NCBI GenBank assembly: GCA_963976815.1
Contig: CAXBLU010000005.1
Span: 186,001 to 250,000, forward strand
Direction: 5' to 3'
Origin: JAHRVQ01 sp963976815
Lineage (GTDB): Bacteria; Pseudomonadota; Gammaproteobacteria; Pseudomonadales; Azotimanducaceae
Length of the DNA: 64,000 nucleotides
This document shows, piece by piece, positions 52,649 to 62,015 of this stretch. Under the pieces are notes generated by a model that made no database searches, had not been told where the DNA came from, and saw nothing but the letters and a program-made list of their open reading frames with translations. Numbering within the stretch: position 1 is the stretch's first letter; each line of letters begins with the position of its first letter. Position numbers and translations under genes: made by a program.

Positions 52649-53890
52649 ATGGAATTTACCGGTCGACTCGGTGCCCTGCGCCATCCCGCCTATTTTCGAT
52701 ACTGGTCGGGTTCTTTTGCCTCTGTCGGTGCGACCCAATTACAAATCATGGCTCAGGGCTGGCTACTTTATGAACTGACCGAATCTGCGGTGCAATTAGG
52801 CTATCTCGGCGCTGCGGCCTCTATTCCCGCCATTGTCATGACCCTATTTGGCGGTGCGCTTGCGGACCGTATGAATCGAAAACGACTATTAATGACAACT
52901 TCCGCCCTGGTTGCTTCACTGATGTTGGTTTTGGCCTGGCTGGATGGTACCTCTGCGGTGGCAGCCTGGCACATCATCTTGATTGCGGGGCTCGTGTCCT
53001 TCATCTCAGGATTTGACTGGCCCACCCGGCAGGCGATCTTCCCGACCCTAATTGAAAAAGAAGACATGATGAGCGCCGTCGCTCTGAACTCAATTATCTG
53101 GCAGGGCTGTCGAATGATCATGCCAGCTTTTGGTGGCGTGCTTATCGCTATTGCAGATACCTGGCTGGTCTTCACGTTATGTGGCATTGGCTTTTTCACA
53201 ATGTTCTGCGTGGTTGCAACCCTTCCGGTGGATGGAACCCCTGAACGAAGACCGGGCTCGCCGCTGCAACAGATTGCTGAAGGGTTTAATTTTATATTTA
53301 GCAATCAGCTGTTTATGGTTTTTATGTGCCTTTCCTACTCAGGTATGTTTTTTGGCATGGCACACCTGCAGCTCATGCCTGCGTTTGCAGGGCTACTCGA
53401 AAGTTCTGAAGCAGGCTATGGGTTGTTGATATCAGCAACCGGCGTGGGTTCAGTGATTGGTACAGTGCTAGTGGGCTATTTTCAAAATTCCCGGCGGATA
53501 GGTGCATTTATCCTGTATTGCTCCGGACTGTCAGCTGTCTCCGTATTTGTCTTTGCCGCGGTCACTGGTTACTTGCCCGTCGGCAAGACCACCTATGCTA
53601 TTGCGATTTTGGCCTTGATCGCCGGCTCGATGATGAGCTCCATGTTTATGATTGCATCAATGACAATCCTGCAACTTAAGGTTCCTGATCACCTTCGTGG
53701 CCGGGTTATGGGATTCTACGGAATCACCTATAGCCTAATGCCCCTGGGTGGATTGTTAGCGGGTTGGATTGCGAGCGTAAGCTCAGCGCCCGTTGCAATT
53801 TTTGTTGCTGTGACGTTTTACCTATTGATCATTGCCGTTGTTGCTATCACCCAGCGCGAGGTCAGGTTACTGTCTGCGGAAGCGAGCTAG
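52649..53890 (+). CDS. MFS transporter, MFS_3-like
   Basis: The 413-residue membrane protein has twelve helices. GRLGALRHPAYFRYWSGSFA at the start and GGALADRMNRKRLLMTTSA (MFS motif A) identify the same MFS_3 group as the gene at 714-2024. DHLRGRVMGFYGITYSLMPLG lies in the second half. The AAAGGAAT site precedes the ATG. Its 3' end overlaps the convergent NTF2-like gene by 4 bp. Substrate unknown. Confidence 0.88.
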   Translation: MEFTGRLGALRHPAYFRYWSGSFASVGATQLQIMAQGWLLYELTESAVQLGYLGAAASIPAIVMTLFGGALADRMNRKRLLMTTSALVASLMLVLAWLDGTSAVAAWHIILIAGLVSFISGFDWPTRQAIFPTLIEKEDMMSAVALNSIIWQGCRMIMPAFGGVLIAIADTWLVFTLCGIGFFTMFCVVATLPVDGTPERRPGSPLQQIAEGFNFIFSNQLFMVFMCLSYSGMFFGMAHLQLMPAFAGLLESSEAGYGLLISATGVGSVIGTVLVGYFQNSRRIGAFILYCSGLSAVSVFVFAAVTGYLPVGKTTYAIAILALIAGSMMSSMFMIASMTILQLKVPDHLRGRVMGFYGITYSLMPLGGLLAGWIASVSSAPVAIFVAVTFYLLIIAVVAITQREVRLLSAEAS

Positions 53891-54300
53891 TGCTTTGGGT
53901 TGTTCCAAATATCACGGCTGATGCGCCAGACACCATCAAGACAGTGGCGCATGATCCACAGATGACGACTAACGGATTTGAGAGGTGGTGCCTTCTCATC
54001 TCGCTTTGAACGCAGATAGCCGTTAAAGCTAATCCGTACCATCGCGATATCTTTATCCACCACAAGCTCATCAATTGTTGTTTCCTGATCGAACCGGAAA
54101 TTTTTCGTGAAACCATAGAACTTTCGGGCTTCATCAATATGAACGTCATGATTTTTGGAAGGCATCATCCAGACCGCATCATCCGTGAAACATTCAAAAT
54201 AGTCTTCGAACTGATCAGAACGAATAGCCGCCAACGCCTGAAGAATGGCGCTCTTCACGCTGGAGTATTCTTCGTCGAGTTTTGACAGGGCCGGAGCCAT
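53887..54300 (-). CDS. NTF2-like/SnoaL-type small protein
   Basis: The ATG at 54300 follows TTGGAAGCG and gives 137 residues; the longer frame to 54369 starts with a hydrophobic, unlikely N-terminus. The pattern FTDDAVWMMPS, ARKFYGFTKNF, and SVSRHLWIMRH-GVWRISRDIWN matches the cone-shaped NTF2-like fold used by ketosteroid isomerase, SnoaL and SgcJ proteins. No catalytic assignment is possible. It overlaps the MFS stop by 4 bp. Confidence 0.75.
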   Translation of the reverse strand: MAPALSKLDEEYSSVKSAILQALAAIRSDQFEDYFECFTDDAVWMMPSKNHDVHIDEARKFYGFTKNFRFDQETTIDELVVDKDIAMVRISFNGYLRSKRDEKAPPLKSVSRHLWIMRHCLDGVWRISRDIWNNPKH

Positions 54301-54388
54301 CAACGCTTCCAATGTTAAAGGGGGAAAGCATCTTACCCCCAAAAACAGAAATTTACAGCCTTGATTCAATTTAGTCCGCAGAAGTAGC

Positions 54389-55003
54389 TCACGCCCGGGC
54401 GCTAGGCCTCGCAGAAACCTGCTCGTGCCAACGTTTCAAATTGGCCAATGCTGAGTCCGGAGGAATACCAACCAGAGTTGACGCAAAATCTACGCCTGAC
54501 AATAGCGTAATGTCCGCAACCGTATATCGCTCCCCAGCAGCAAACTCGCTTGTCGCAAAAACATTATCGAGTCGTTGGTAATAGGCATGCACATTCTTAT
54601 CGCTAGCGACCTTTGCTTCTGGTATTTGCTTAAACAAGCCCATTTTCGCAACTACCGGTCCATTCACCCAGGACGTGCCAATTTGCGTCCAGAATTCGAG
54701 CTCAAGCTGGCGGTTGCAGGCTTCAATGTGGCCTAGTTCATAAGCATCTTTCCCAAATAGATTCGGTTCGGGATGAATTGCTTCAAGGTATCGACAAATT
54801 GCAACAGACTCCGCAATACAACGACCATCATCCAATTCCAACACAGGGATCTTGCCGCTTGGGTTCTTCTTAAGAAACTCAGGTGTTTTGTGCTCACGCT
54901 TTGTCATATCGCAATTGACTAGTTCGAGTTCGATGCCTTTTTCTGCTGCAAAAATTTTCACCCGTCGAGGGTTCGGTGCACCCATAAAGTCATACAATTT
55001 CAT
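54389..55003 (-). CDS. Glutathione S-transferase
   Basis: The 204-residue protein has a thioredoxin-like N-terminal domain (MKLYDFMGAPNPRRVKIFAA, with the KIPVLELDDGRCIAESVAICRYLE glutathione-binding segment at about 52-75) and an all-helical C-terminal domain with YTVADITLLSGVDFA. The Tyr or Ser that activates glutathione would be in YDFMGAPNPRR. It conjugates glutathione to hydrophobic compounds or acts as a peroxidase. It lies 88 bp upstream of the NTF2-like gene on the same strand. Confidence 0.93.
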   Translation of the reverse strand: MKLYDFMGAPNPRRVKIFAAEKGIELELVNCDMTKREHKTPEFLKKNPSGKIPVLELDDGRCIAESVAICRYLEAIHPEPNLFGKDAYELGHIEACNRQLELEFWTQIGTSWVNGPVVAKMGLFKQIPEAKVASDKNVHAYYQRLDNVFATSEFAAGERYTVADITLLSGVDFASTLVGIPPDSALANLKRWHEQVSARPSARA

Positions 55004-55205
55004 TTCGATACCACTTTGAATTATTCTGAGAACATCAGTATAACGAGGTCCCTACGTGACACCAGCTGTCGCTCAAAAGCTGTTGTGACGCCATTTCTAT
55101 GGCGAATAATGGTTATTTCGGCGAAAAGTGTGATGGGCGTCACAATTTCCAAGCACAAAACCCCGCACACTGCCAACTGTCGTTGAAAATCAACGAGTTG
55201 AGCAA

Positions 55206-56105
55206 ATGGTGTCAGCTGCAATTAATATAAAGAGAGACAATTGTGTGTCCATTGAGGCCGTGGATTCAGTTCCGCTGACTAACGATGGCGGCCTATCGTT
55301 GTTTTTTGTTGGCACCGGCGCGGCGTTTGCGAAGACACTGAACCAAAATAATCTGCTTATCGTTAAAGGCGACGATCATTTACTGATCGACTGCGGCTCT
55401 AAATGCACCCAAGCGCTACACAACGTGGGCATTAGTGTCGCTCAACTCAAAAACTTCCTGATTACACACAGCCACGCTGATCATGTGGGTGGCCTTGAAG
55501 AGGTTCAACTGTTTGGTCGCTATGTCACACAGACCCGTCCAAACATGATCATCAACGAGGAGTATCAAGACATTCTCTGGGGTCAATCCCTCAGAGGGGG
55601 TTCGGAAATGTCCGAAAGCACCCCCCTTACCTTTGAAGATCTATGGGACGTTACCCGCCCGACGCTTGTGCCAGGTCTCAAACGAGAAACCTGGGAAGCT
55701 AATGTCGGCGGTCTGAACGTCAAAATGCCACGGACAATGCATTACCCTGATGACGCACCCGGTTGGCAGGAGTCCTTCTGGAGCGTTGGTCTGATCATTG
55801 ATGATCGGATCCTATTTACCTCAGACACCCGATTTGACGTTGATCTACTTGAAGAATTTGACGAACGTTATAATTTCGACCTGATTTTTCATGACTGCCA
55901 GCTATTCACCGGGGGTGTTCATGCATCCCTAAACGAACTCAAGACCCTGCCGACCCACTTCCGGGAACGCATAGTCTTGATGCACTACGGCGACAACTGG
56001 AAAGACTTTGAAACCGAAGCGCTGGATGCTGGCTTTCACAGCTGGGCGCAGCAGGGTTGCCAGTATAACTTTTCGGCCAGGAAAACGGCTTCCAAACCCA
56101 GGTAA
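55206..56105 (+). CDS. Metallo-beta-lactamase-fold hydrolase
   Basis: The 299-residue protein has the zinc-binding motif ITHSHADHVGGLEEV (HxHxDH near residues 94-99), HYPDDAPGW, ILFTSDTRFDVD (Asp ligand), FHDCQLF and VLMHYGDNW. The pattern resembles RNase Z/phosphodiesterase-like or cyclic-nucleotide hydrolases (PDE of class II type) of the MBL fold. No signal peptide. The start is uncertain within about 20 residues because of nearby in-frame starts. It is divergent from the GST gene. Confidence 0.83.
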   Translation: MVSAAINIKRDNCVSIEAVDSVPLTNDGGLSLFFVGTGAAFAKTLNQNNLLIVKGDDHLLIDCGSKCTQALHNVGISVAQLKNFLITHSHADHVGGLEEVQLFGRYVTQTRPNMIINEEYQDILWGQSLRGGSEMSESTPLTFEDLWDVTRPTLVPGLKRETWEANVGGLNVKMPRTMHYPDDAPGWQESFWSVGLIIDDRILFTSDTRFDVDLLEEFDERYNFDLIFHDCQLFTGGVHASLNELKTLPTHFRERIVLMHYGDNWKDFETEALDAGFHSWAQQGCQYNFSARKTASKPR

Positions 56106-56230
56106 CACCTAGACCTATACCTACCCATGCCTTGCACCCCTATTCTCCTCAGGTGGCGTTCAATGTGACGTTGTGATTTACTTTCGGCCGAAATTTTCAA
56201 TCCCCAACTTATCTTCGAAGGAATTCTTTT

Positions 56231-57121
56231 ATGGGTCAATTAGACGGAAAAGTCGCGCTGGTAACCGGTGCTGGTGGTGGTCTAGGTGAGACACACGCAC
56301 TGTTACTTGCCAAAGAGGGCGCAGCAGTTGTAGTCAACGATCTAGGTGGCTCCCGGGATGGCGCCGGCGGCGGAGCAGCAATGGCTGACCAGGTTGTCGA
56401 CAAAATTAAAGCCATGGGCGGCAGAGCGGTAGCCGACTACGGCAGCGTATCCAACGAAGCTGATGCTGCCGCTATGGTTCAGCGCGCAGTGGATGAGTTT
56501 GGCAAAATTGACTTCCTGATTGCTAATGCCGGTATTCTTCGCGACAAATCTTTCAAGAATATGACCAATGATATGTGGGATATTGTCATTGACGTCCACC
56601 TTCGAGGCACTTACCTCACCGTTAAGTCCGCCTATGACCAGATGATAGCTCAGGGCGACGGCGGATCAATTGTTGTCACCTCCTCAACTTCCGGCCTGAT
56701 CGGTAACTTCGGTCAAACCAACTACGGTGCTGCAAAAGCTGGTATTGCTGGGTTCGCCCGATGTCTTTTCCAGGAAGGCCTGAAATATGGCGTTCGCGTG
56801 AATATTCTGGCACCAGCAGCCTGGTCTCGTCTGACAGAAGATATCTTTCCCCAGGGCCAGGGCATGGAAGAATTGCTTTCCCCTGACAAGGTATCACCAC
56901 TGGTTGTGTGGCTCGGTAGTGATGAAGCCAAGCCCGTGACTGGACGCACCTTCCTCGTTCAGGGAAACAACGTACAACTTCTATCCTGGCAGTCACAGAC
57001 CGTTGCCATCAAAGACAACAAAGAAGGCCCATTCACCGTTGAAGAAATGGGTGATCTGGTCATGGAAAACTTTGAAAAGTGGCCAAAAGGCCCACAACCA
57101 ACACCACGCCCATTCGAATAA
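56231..57121 (+). CDS. SDR-family oxidoreductase, HSD17B4/FabG-like
   Basis: The 296-residue protein opens GQLDGKVALVTGAGGGLGET (Rossmann TGxxxGxG) with an insertion around NDLGGSRDGAGGGAAM that marks the (3R)-hydroxyacyl-CoA dehydrogenase-like domain of peroxisomal multifunctional enzyme type 2. The catalytic set is seen as Asn in IANAGILRDKSF, Ser in VTSSTSG, and Tyr-Lys in NYGAAKAG. AAGGA precedes the ATG. It is followed by a terminator and then aldolase and enoyl-CoA hydratase genes. Confidence 0.9.
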   Translation: MGQLDGKVALVTGAGGGLGETHALLLAKEGAAVVVNDLGGSRDGAGGGAAMADQVVDKIKAMGGRAVADYGSVSNEADAAAMVQRAVDEFGKIDFLIANAGILRDKSFKNMTNDMWDIVIDVHLRGTYLTVKSAYDQMIAQGDGGSIVVTSSTSGLIGNFGQTNYGAAKAGIAGFARCLFQEGLKYGVRVNILAPAAWSRLTEDIFPQGQGMEELLSPDKVSPLVVWLGSDEAKPVTGRTFLVQGNNVQLLSWQSQTVAIKDNKEGPFTVEEMGDLVMENFEKWPKGPQPTPRPFE

Positions 57122-57158
57122 GCCGGGACGGCAATCTTAAGCTCTGCATCAAAATTGA

Positions 57159-57185
57159 AGGCGGCCAATAGGTCGCCTTTTTTTT
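57159..57185 (+). terminator. Rho-independent terminator after the SDR gene
   Basis: AGGCGGCC and GGTCGCCT form an 8-bp stem with one G-U pair, a 4-nt AATA loop and a run of eight T at 57178-57185. It separates the SDR gene from the aldolase gene. Confidence 0.85.
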
Positions 57186-57250
57186 ACCCAAACTCGTTCC
57201 GAGTGCTATGATCTTCGATCCAACAGCTCTGAAACCTAAAGGTTGTCACT

Positions 57251-58042
57251 ATGTCTGAGGCAAATAAAATGTCTGAAGCAAGCAAAATCGAAATGCCCAA
57301 CGTTAAAAAGGAATCAGCCTCCGTTGAAGAGGTACGGCTTGATCGAAAGCAGAAACTCGCCGCAGCATTTCGTCTGTTCGGCAAGTTCGGGTTTGATGAA
57401 GGAGTCGCCGGTCACATCACCGTTCGGGACCCTGAGCGTACCGATCATTTTTGGGTAAACCCCTTTGGTGTCTCCTTTAAACAAATCAAGGTATCTGACC
57501 TCATCCTCGTTAACCATGACGGCGATATTGTCGAGGGCACGGGTCTTTTAAATGGTGCGGCCTTCGCAATCCACTCACAAATTCATAAACATTTACCCCA
57601 TGTAACAGCTGCTGCCCACAGTCATTCGGTGTACGGCAAATCCTGGTCTTCACTGGGGCGCTTACTTGACCCCATCACCCAGGACGCCTGCGCATTCTTC
57701 GAAGATCACGTGTTGTTCGATGAGTTTAACGGCGTGGTACTAGACGTCAAAGAAGGCGAGAAAATCGCAAACATGTTGGGCAAGCAGAAAGCCGCAATTT
57801 TGCAAAACCACGGGCTTCTTACGGTTGGTAATACCGTCGAAGAAGCCGCTTGGTGGTTTATCACCATGGAGCGTTCTTGCCAGGCACAGCTAATGGCCGA
57901 AGCCGCCGGAACCCCCATTTTGATCTCTGACGAGGTTGCCCTGGGTACTCGGGCGAATGTCGGTGGCCCCGGGGCCGGAATCTTTAGCTTTAAGCCATTG
58001 TATGACGTTATCACAAAAGAACAACCAGACCTTTTTAACTAG
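57251..58042 (+). CDS. Class II aldolase/adducin-family protein
   Basis: The 263-residue protein has the family motifs LAAAFRLFGKFGFDEGVAGH, HFWVNPFGVSFKQI, the metal ligands HSHSVYGKSW (HxH near residues 119-121), LQNHGLLTVGNTVEEA and a C-terminal PGAGIFSFKPLYD. These proteins are zinc-dependent and act on sugar phosphates or other hydroxy-carbonyl compounds. Three in-frame ATG codons occur in the first 17 codons; the first has AAAGG upstream. Many family members are of unknown substrate, as here. Confidence 0.88.
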   Translation: MSEANKMSEASKIEMPNVKKESASVEEVRLDRKQKLAAAFRLFGKFGFDEGVAGHITVRDPERTDHFWVNPFGVSFKQIKVSDLILVNHDGDIVEGTGLLNGAAFAIHSQIHKHLPHVTAAAHSHSVYGKSWSSLGRLLDPITQDACAFFEDHVLFDEFNGVVLDVKEGEKIANMLGKQKAAILQNHGLLTVGNTVEEAAWWFITMERSCQAQLMAEAAGTPILISDEVALGTRANVGGPGAGIFSFKPLYDVITKEQPDLFN

Positions 58043-58093
58043 TACTAATGCCTCCCAGCAATCTATAGCCAGGATCACATCAGGAACCAGAGT

Positions 58094-58882
58094 ATGCAAA
58101 AGCAGTACGGCGATATAGAAGTCACAATGTTGGAAGGTCATGTTGCCCAGTGTGAGTTTAGGCGACCGCCAAATAACTTTTTTGACTATCAGTTAATCAA
58201 AGATTTGGCGGATTGTTTTGATGACCTGGACGACAACCCCGACTGCCGCGCCATTCTGCTGTGTGCAGAAGGCAAACATTTCTGCGCCGGTGCAAACTTT
58301 AGCAAAGATGGTGGGCGGGATTCCCTGCCCCGGGATGGCAATACGGCCAACCCTCTTTATACCGAAGCAGTACGCTTATTCGGTAACAAGAAACCCGTCA
58401 TCGCTGCGGTTCAAGGTGCCGCCGTCGGTGGCGGATTAGGCGTGGCGGTAATGGCGGATTTTCGTGTGGTTTGCGAGAACACTCGAATGACGGCCAACTT
58501 TGTCAAACTAGGCTTTACACCCGGTTTTGGTTTAACCCACACACTACCGAGACTCATCGGCCAACAAAAAGCGAATCTATTGTTTATGACGGGTCGGCGA
58601 ATTGATGGCCAGACAGCCTTTGATTGGGGTATGGCAGATGTGTTCGCAAGCCCCGAGACCATACGGGAAGAAGCACTGGCACTTGCCAGAGAAATTGCCG
58701 TCAATGCACCCCTTGCTCTGGTTTCACTGCGAAAACAAATGCGCTCTGACCTCGCAGATGCAGTAAAACGCACCACAGACATCGAAGGCAAAGAACAATT
58801 TTGGCTGCAAAAAACCAACGATCACAGGGAAGGCATTAAGTCCGTCGGAGAGCGCCGGGCCGGAAACTTTACCGGGACCTAA
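58094..58882 (+). CDS. Enoyl-CoA hydratase/isomerase family protein
   Basis: The 262-residue crotonase-fold protein has the CoA-binding and oxyanion-hole motifs AEGKHFCAGANFSKD (near 60-72) and AVQGAAVGGGLGVAVMADFR (near 105-125). A Glu/Asp at the usual catalytic positions is not certain; the loop ANFVKLGFTPGFGLTHTLPR is conserved. AGGAACC precedes the ATG. It probably hydrates or isomerises an enoyl-CoA. It is co-directional with the aldolase and SDR genes. Confidence 0.92.
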   Translation: MQKQYGDIEVTMLEGHVAQCEFRRPPNNFFDYQLIKDLADCFDDLDDNPDCRAILLCAEGKHFCAGANFSKDGGRDSLPRDGNTANPLYTEAVRLFGNKKPVIAAVQGAAVGGGLGVAVMADFRVVCENTRMTANFVKLGFTPGFGLTHTLPRLIGQQKANLLFMTGRRIDGQTAFDWGMADVFASPETIREEALALAREIAVNAPLALVSLRKQMRSDLADAVKRTTDIEGKEQFWLQKTNDHREGIKSVGERRAGNFTGT

Positions 58883-58902
58883 CGCTACCTGGATCTGGAG
58901 GT

Positions 58903-59928
58903 TTACAACAACTCAGCAATCCGGTTGATGCGATCAGATATATAGGGCATTTCATCAACCGGTGTGCGGCCTAGCCTGACAATCACACAGTCCTTCTCTG
59001 GCACACAGAGAATGCTCTGACCATCGTAACCACCGCAATAAAACCAATCCGTCTTGTCTGGACGCATCCACCACTGGGCACCGTAGCAATATTCAGCGTC
59101 GCTGTAGGTTGGACTACGGGCATAATCCACCCATTCCTTCGGCAATATTTCTTGGCCGTCCCAGGTACCGCCGCGTAAATACAGCAACCCGAATCTTGCA
59201 AAATCCTGAGGTGTCGCCAACAGATAAGAGGACCCAATAAATGTGCCGGAGGTATCAAATTTAGGCGTTGCAGTACGAACCCCAATCGGTTCAAACAATT
59301 CATCATTCATAAATCGCAACATACCGGACGCGCCATCCCCAACAACATCCTTTAGGATCCGGCAAATGATGTTGGTGGTACCGCTGGAGTATGACCAGCG
59401 CTTTCCGGGAGGATGCTCAAGGGGCATATTAGCTGCAAAAGCGCCTGTGTCATGCCGCCCATCAAGGCTAAGCATGGGAATCACATCGGACACTCCGCCA
59501 TCCACATAGTCTTCATTGAAGCGCAGTCCACTCGACATTCTCAGCAACTGATCCAGGGTAATTTCTTTGCGTTCGTCATTTTGCCATTCGGGAACCGGCG
59601 CGGGCGCATAAATATCAAGCTTCCCCTGCTTCACCAAAATCCCGGTCAATGCGTGGGTAATGCTTTTTGCCATAGACCATGAATACTGCAGGTACACGGG
59701 GTTCGCACCTGCGTCGTATCGATCCACAAGCAATCGACCGTCCTTCACAATCGACAAGCTATAGGTGACTCCCTGGGCCTTGGTCAGGTCAAATATCTCG
59801 TCACAGAGACCCGCGACCTCATCATTTTGCAACTCGCCAGCCTCCCAACCTCTTGTCGGCCAGGCGACATCCGCAGGTTGAGCCGGTAATGGCGGCAGGT
59901 TTTCGGCAACAGAGGCGGGATTCAGCAT
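58903..59928 (-). CDS. Serine hydrolase, beta-lactamase/class C-like fold
   Basis: The 341-residue protein has the SxxK nucleophile motif in YSWSMAKSITHALTGIL (near residue 82), the Tyr motif in WSYSSGTTNIIC, and a late YCGGYDGQSI segment replacing the KTG box. This pattern is shared by esterases and D-aminopeptidases called class C beta-lactamase-like (COG1680). No signal peptide is evident, so it is probably an esterase. It is convergent with the enoyl-CoA hydratase gene and divergent from the cyclase-family gene. Confidence 0.87.
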   Translation of the reverse strand: MLNPASVAENLPPLPAQPADVAWPTRGWEAGELQNDEVAGLCDEIFDLTKAQGVTYSLSIVKDGRLLVDRYDAGANPVYLQYSWSMAKSITHALTGILVKQGKLDIYAPAPVPEWQNDERKEITLDQLLRMSSGLRFNEDYVDGGVSDVIPMLSLDGRHDTGAFAANMPLEHPPGKRWSYSSGTTNIICRILKDVVGDGASGMLRFMNDELFEPIGVRTATPKFDTSGTFIGSSYLLATPQDFARFGLLYLRGGTWDGQEILPKEWVDYARSPTYSDAEYCYGAQWWMRPDKTDWFYCGGYDGQSILCVPEKDCVIVRLGRTPVDEMPYISDRINRIAELL

Positions 59929-60031
59929 GGTAGCTTCCAGAGTTGTAATTTAAGACCAACAAAGAATACCAGTGTTTGGCAACCGAGTAATAATGGATAT
60001 GATGTCGGACAACAATAAGAAGGAAACCACC

Positions 60032-61048
60032 ATGAACAATAGCAGCGTAAAATTCGGCAACATGAAAAAAATTATCACGGCACTATTAACAGCCACTATG
60101 TTTCTTTCCTTTAACGCTTACGGAGAAAAACCAAACAACTGGGGTAAGTGGGGCGCAGACGACGAACGAGGTGCCGCTAACTATATCCAGCCCCAACAGG
60201 TAGTCGCAGCGGCGAAGCTCATCCAAACCGGCAAGCTATACAGCCTGGCAATTCCGCTTGATAGCACGGGTCCAGTATTTCCCTCTCGAATTGCACCCCA
60301 ACACATTATGGTCGCAACCGGTGCCGATTATGCATCCGGTCTAGCCTCTGCTTATGGCACAGCTAAATTTGCCGACGATTACATCTACATGCCCTTACAG
60401 GGCTCAACCCAGTGGGATGCACTGTCTCATTCCTGGTATGGGAAAACGCTCTACAACAATATCGATGAGGCGGCGATCAAGAGTGCGCCTGCCGCTGGAG
60501 GTGCAACCAAACTTGGTATTGAAAACGTCAAGACAGGTTTTGTCGGACGAGCTGTTCTGATTGATGTACTCGCTTACAAAGGTGGTAGCTTGCCCACTGG
60601 CTATGCGATTAGTCGTGCAGATATTGAAGGAACGTTGAAAAAGCAAAAAACAAAAGTACAAGAAGGCGACGTGGTCATTATTCGCACGGGTGTTGTACCT
60701 GCCTACTACGAACAAAAAACTCCGATGGCACGCCTTGAATTTATTATGGGTCCTCAGGCGGGAATAAACGTCGACGTTGTGGATTGGGTAGCCGAGGCTA
60801 AAGTTGCGGGTGTTGCGGCGGACAACATTGCCTTAGAGGTATTTCCTAATCCCGTGCCGGAGAAGACCTTCAATGTTCATGGGGCCCTGCTAAAGGATCT
60901 CGGTGTTTATATCGGTGAGATCTGGTGGTTAGAAGATCTGGCAGCAGCCTGTGCTGAAGATGGCCGCTATGAGTTTTTCCTTGCGGCACAGCCCCTTAAT
61001 ATCCCAGGCGCAGTTGGGTCACCGCTGAATCCTATCGCGATAAAATAG
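60032..61048 (+). CDS. Cyclase-family (kynurenine formamidase-like) hydrolase, secreted
   Basis: The ATG at 60032 follows AAGGAAACC and gives 338 residues; the frame reaches 20 codons further upstream. A signal peptide (MKKIITALLTATMFLSFNAYG) lies at residues 11-31. The metal-binding motif reads GSTQWDALSHSWYG (near 132-140), a variant of HGTHxDxxxH typical of the larger cyclase-like group. PEKTFNVHGALLKDLGVYIGE is also conserved. Function is probably hydrolysis of an amide or lactone in the periplasm; substrate unknown. Confidence 0.87.
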   Translation: MNNSSVKFGNMKKIITALLTATMFLSFNAYGEKPNNWGKWGADDERGAANYIQPQQVVAAAKLIQTGKLYSLAIPLDSTGPVFPSRIAPQHIMVATGADYASGLASAYGTAKFADDYIYMPLQGSTQWDALSHSWYGKTLYNNIDEAAIKSAPAAGGATKLGIENVKTGFVGRAVLIDVLAYKGGSLPTGYAISRADIEGTLKKQKTKVQEGDVVIIRTGVVPAYYEQKTPMARLEFIMGPQAGINVDVVDWVAEAKVAGVAADNIALEVFPNPVPEKTFNVHGALLKDLGVYIGEIWWLEDLAAACAEDGRYEFFLAAQPLNIPGAVGSPLNPIAIK

Positions 61049-61168
61049 GAAACTATTTTTTTGATGCGGCGGTTGATTGCTTTGGAATCTTCTGCCGCGA
61101 TACCCACTCTGCTGGTGGTTATGCACTTTGTAACTCGCTATCGCACAGGTATTCAGTGAGAGCGCCCT

Positions 61169-61735
61169 TCACGCCCGCGACATATACTTCCCGTTAGTGG
61201 TATTGATTTTAATCGACTCACCCTGCTCAATATATTCAGGCACCTGAACGACCAAACCCGTAGCCATGGTCGCAGGCTTGGTTCTCGCACTGGCAGAAGC
61301 ACCCTTGATGCCCGGAGCAGTTTCTGTAATTTCCATTACTACAGATTGGGGCAAAGTAATCCCCACCAGGTTTCCATCGACCAATAGCCCGGTCATATCA
61401 TCCAAACCATCCATCAGATATTCGACCTGGCCTTCTAGCGCATCTTGATCAAGAAAATATTGGGTATAGTCCTCGGAATTCATAAACACAAAATGGGCAC
61501 CATCCATGTAGGAATACTGGACCGGCACTCGCTGGGCATCAGCCTCCGCAAACATATGATCGCTTTTAACCGACTCATCGCGTTTTTGACCCGTAACCAG
61601 ATTGTTAAATCGAATCTTGTACAGGGTTGAAGCACCGCGGGATGATGGACTGCGTGCTTCTAATTGTTTGACCACGTGGGGGGCACCATCAATCTCGACA
61701 ACATCGCCTTTTTTGATATCACTGGCTTTTGGCAT
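61169..61735 (-). CDS. efpL: EF-P-like elongation factor EfpL/YeiP
   Basis: The ATG at 61735 follows AAGGAAGG and gives 188 residues; the open frame runs 33 codons further upstream without similarity. The protein reads MPKASDIKKGDVVEIDGAP with ARSPSSRGASTLYKIRFNN, matching E. coli YeiP. The tip loop has Arg (SSRGAS) where EF-P has its modified lysine. C-terminal domain: ETAPGIKGASASARTKPATM and VQVPEYIEQGESI. It relieves ribosome stalling at polyproline-type motifs. It is divergent from the DUF3820 gene. Confidence 0.93.
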   Translation of the reverse strand: MPKASDIKKGDVVEIDGAPHVVKQLEARSPSSRGASTLYKIRFNNLVTGQKRDESVKSDHMFAEADAQRVPVQYSYMDGAHFVFMNSEDYTQYFLDQDALEGQVEYLMDGLDDMTGLLVDGNLVGITLPQSVVMEITETAPGIKGASASARTKPATMATGLVVQVPEYIEQGESIKINTTNGKYMSRA

Positions 61736-61799
61736 GGGGCCTTCCTTATAAAAAGTCGGTATTGTACAGGACCTTGGGAGTCCGGAGAAAAGTAGGATT

Positions 61800-62015
61800 G
61801 TGTTCGAGAAAGAAGACCTGATCAAAATAGCCAATCATAGGATGCCCTTCGGAAAATATAGCGGGCGACGCCTTATTGATCTGCCGGAAGAATACCTGCT
61901 CTGGTTTCGAGAACGGGACTTCCCCTCCGGTAAATTGGGGGAACTGATGGCGGTCTGTCTGGAGATCAAAATCAACGGCTTAGAATCGCTGATTGACCCA
62001 CTGCGATCAAACTAG
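61800..62015 (+). CDS. DUF3820-family small protein
   Basis: The 71-residue protein starts with GTG after TAGGATT. The core MPFGKYSGRRLIDLPEEYLL followed by WFRERDFPSGKLGELM matches DUF3820, called putative quorum-sensing-regulated virulence factor in Pseudomonas; its function is unknown. It is divergent from efpL by 64 bp, an arrangement that may reflect shared regulation. Its last 9 bp overlap the end of the convergent hydrolase gene. Confidence 0.85.
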   Translation: MFEKEDLIKIANHRMPFGKYSGRRLIDLPEEYLLWFRERDFPSGKLGELMAVCLEIKINGLESLIDPLRSN

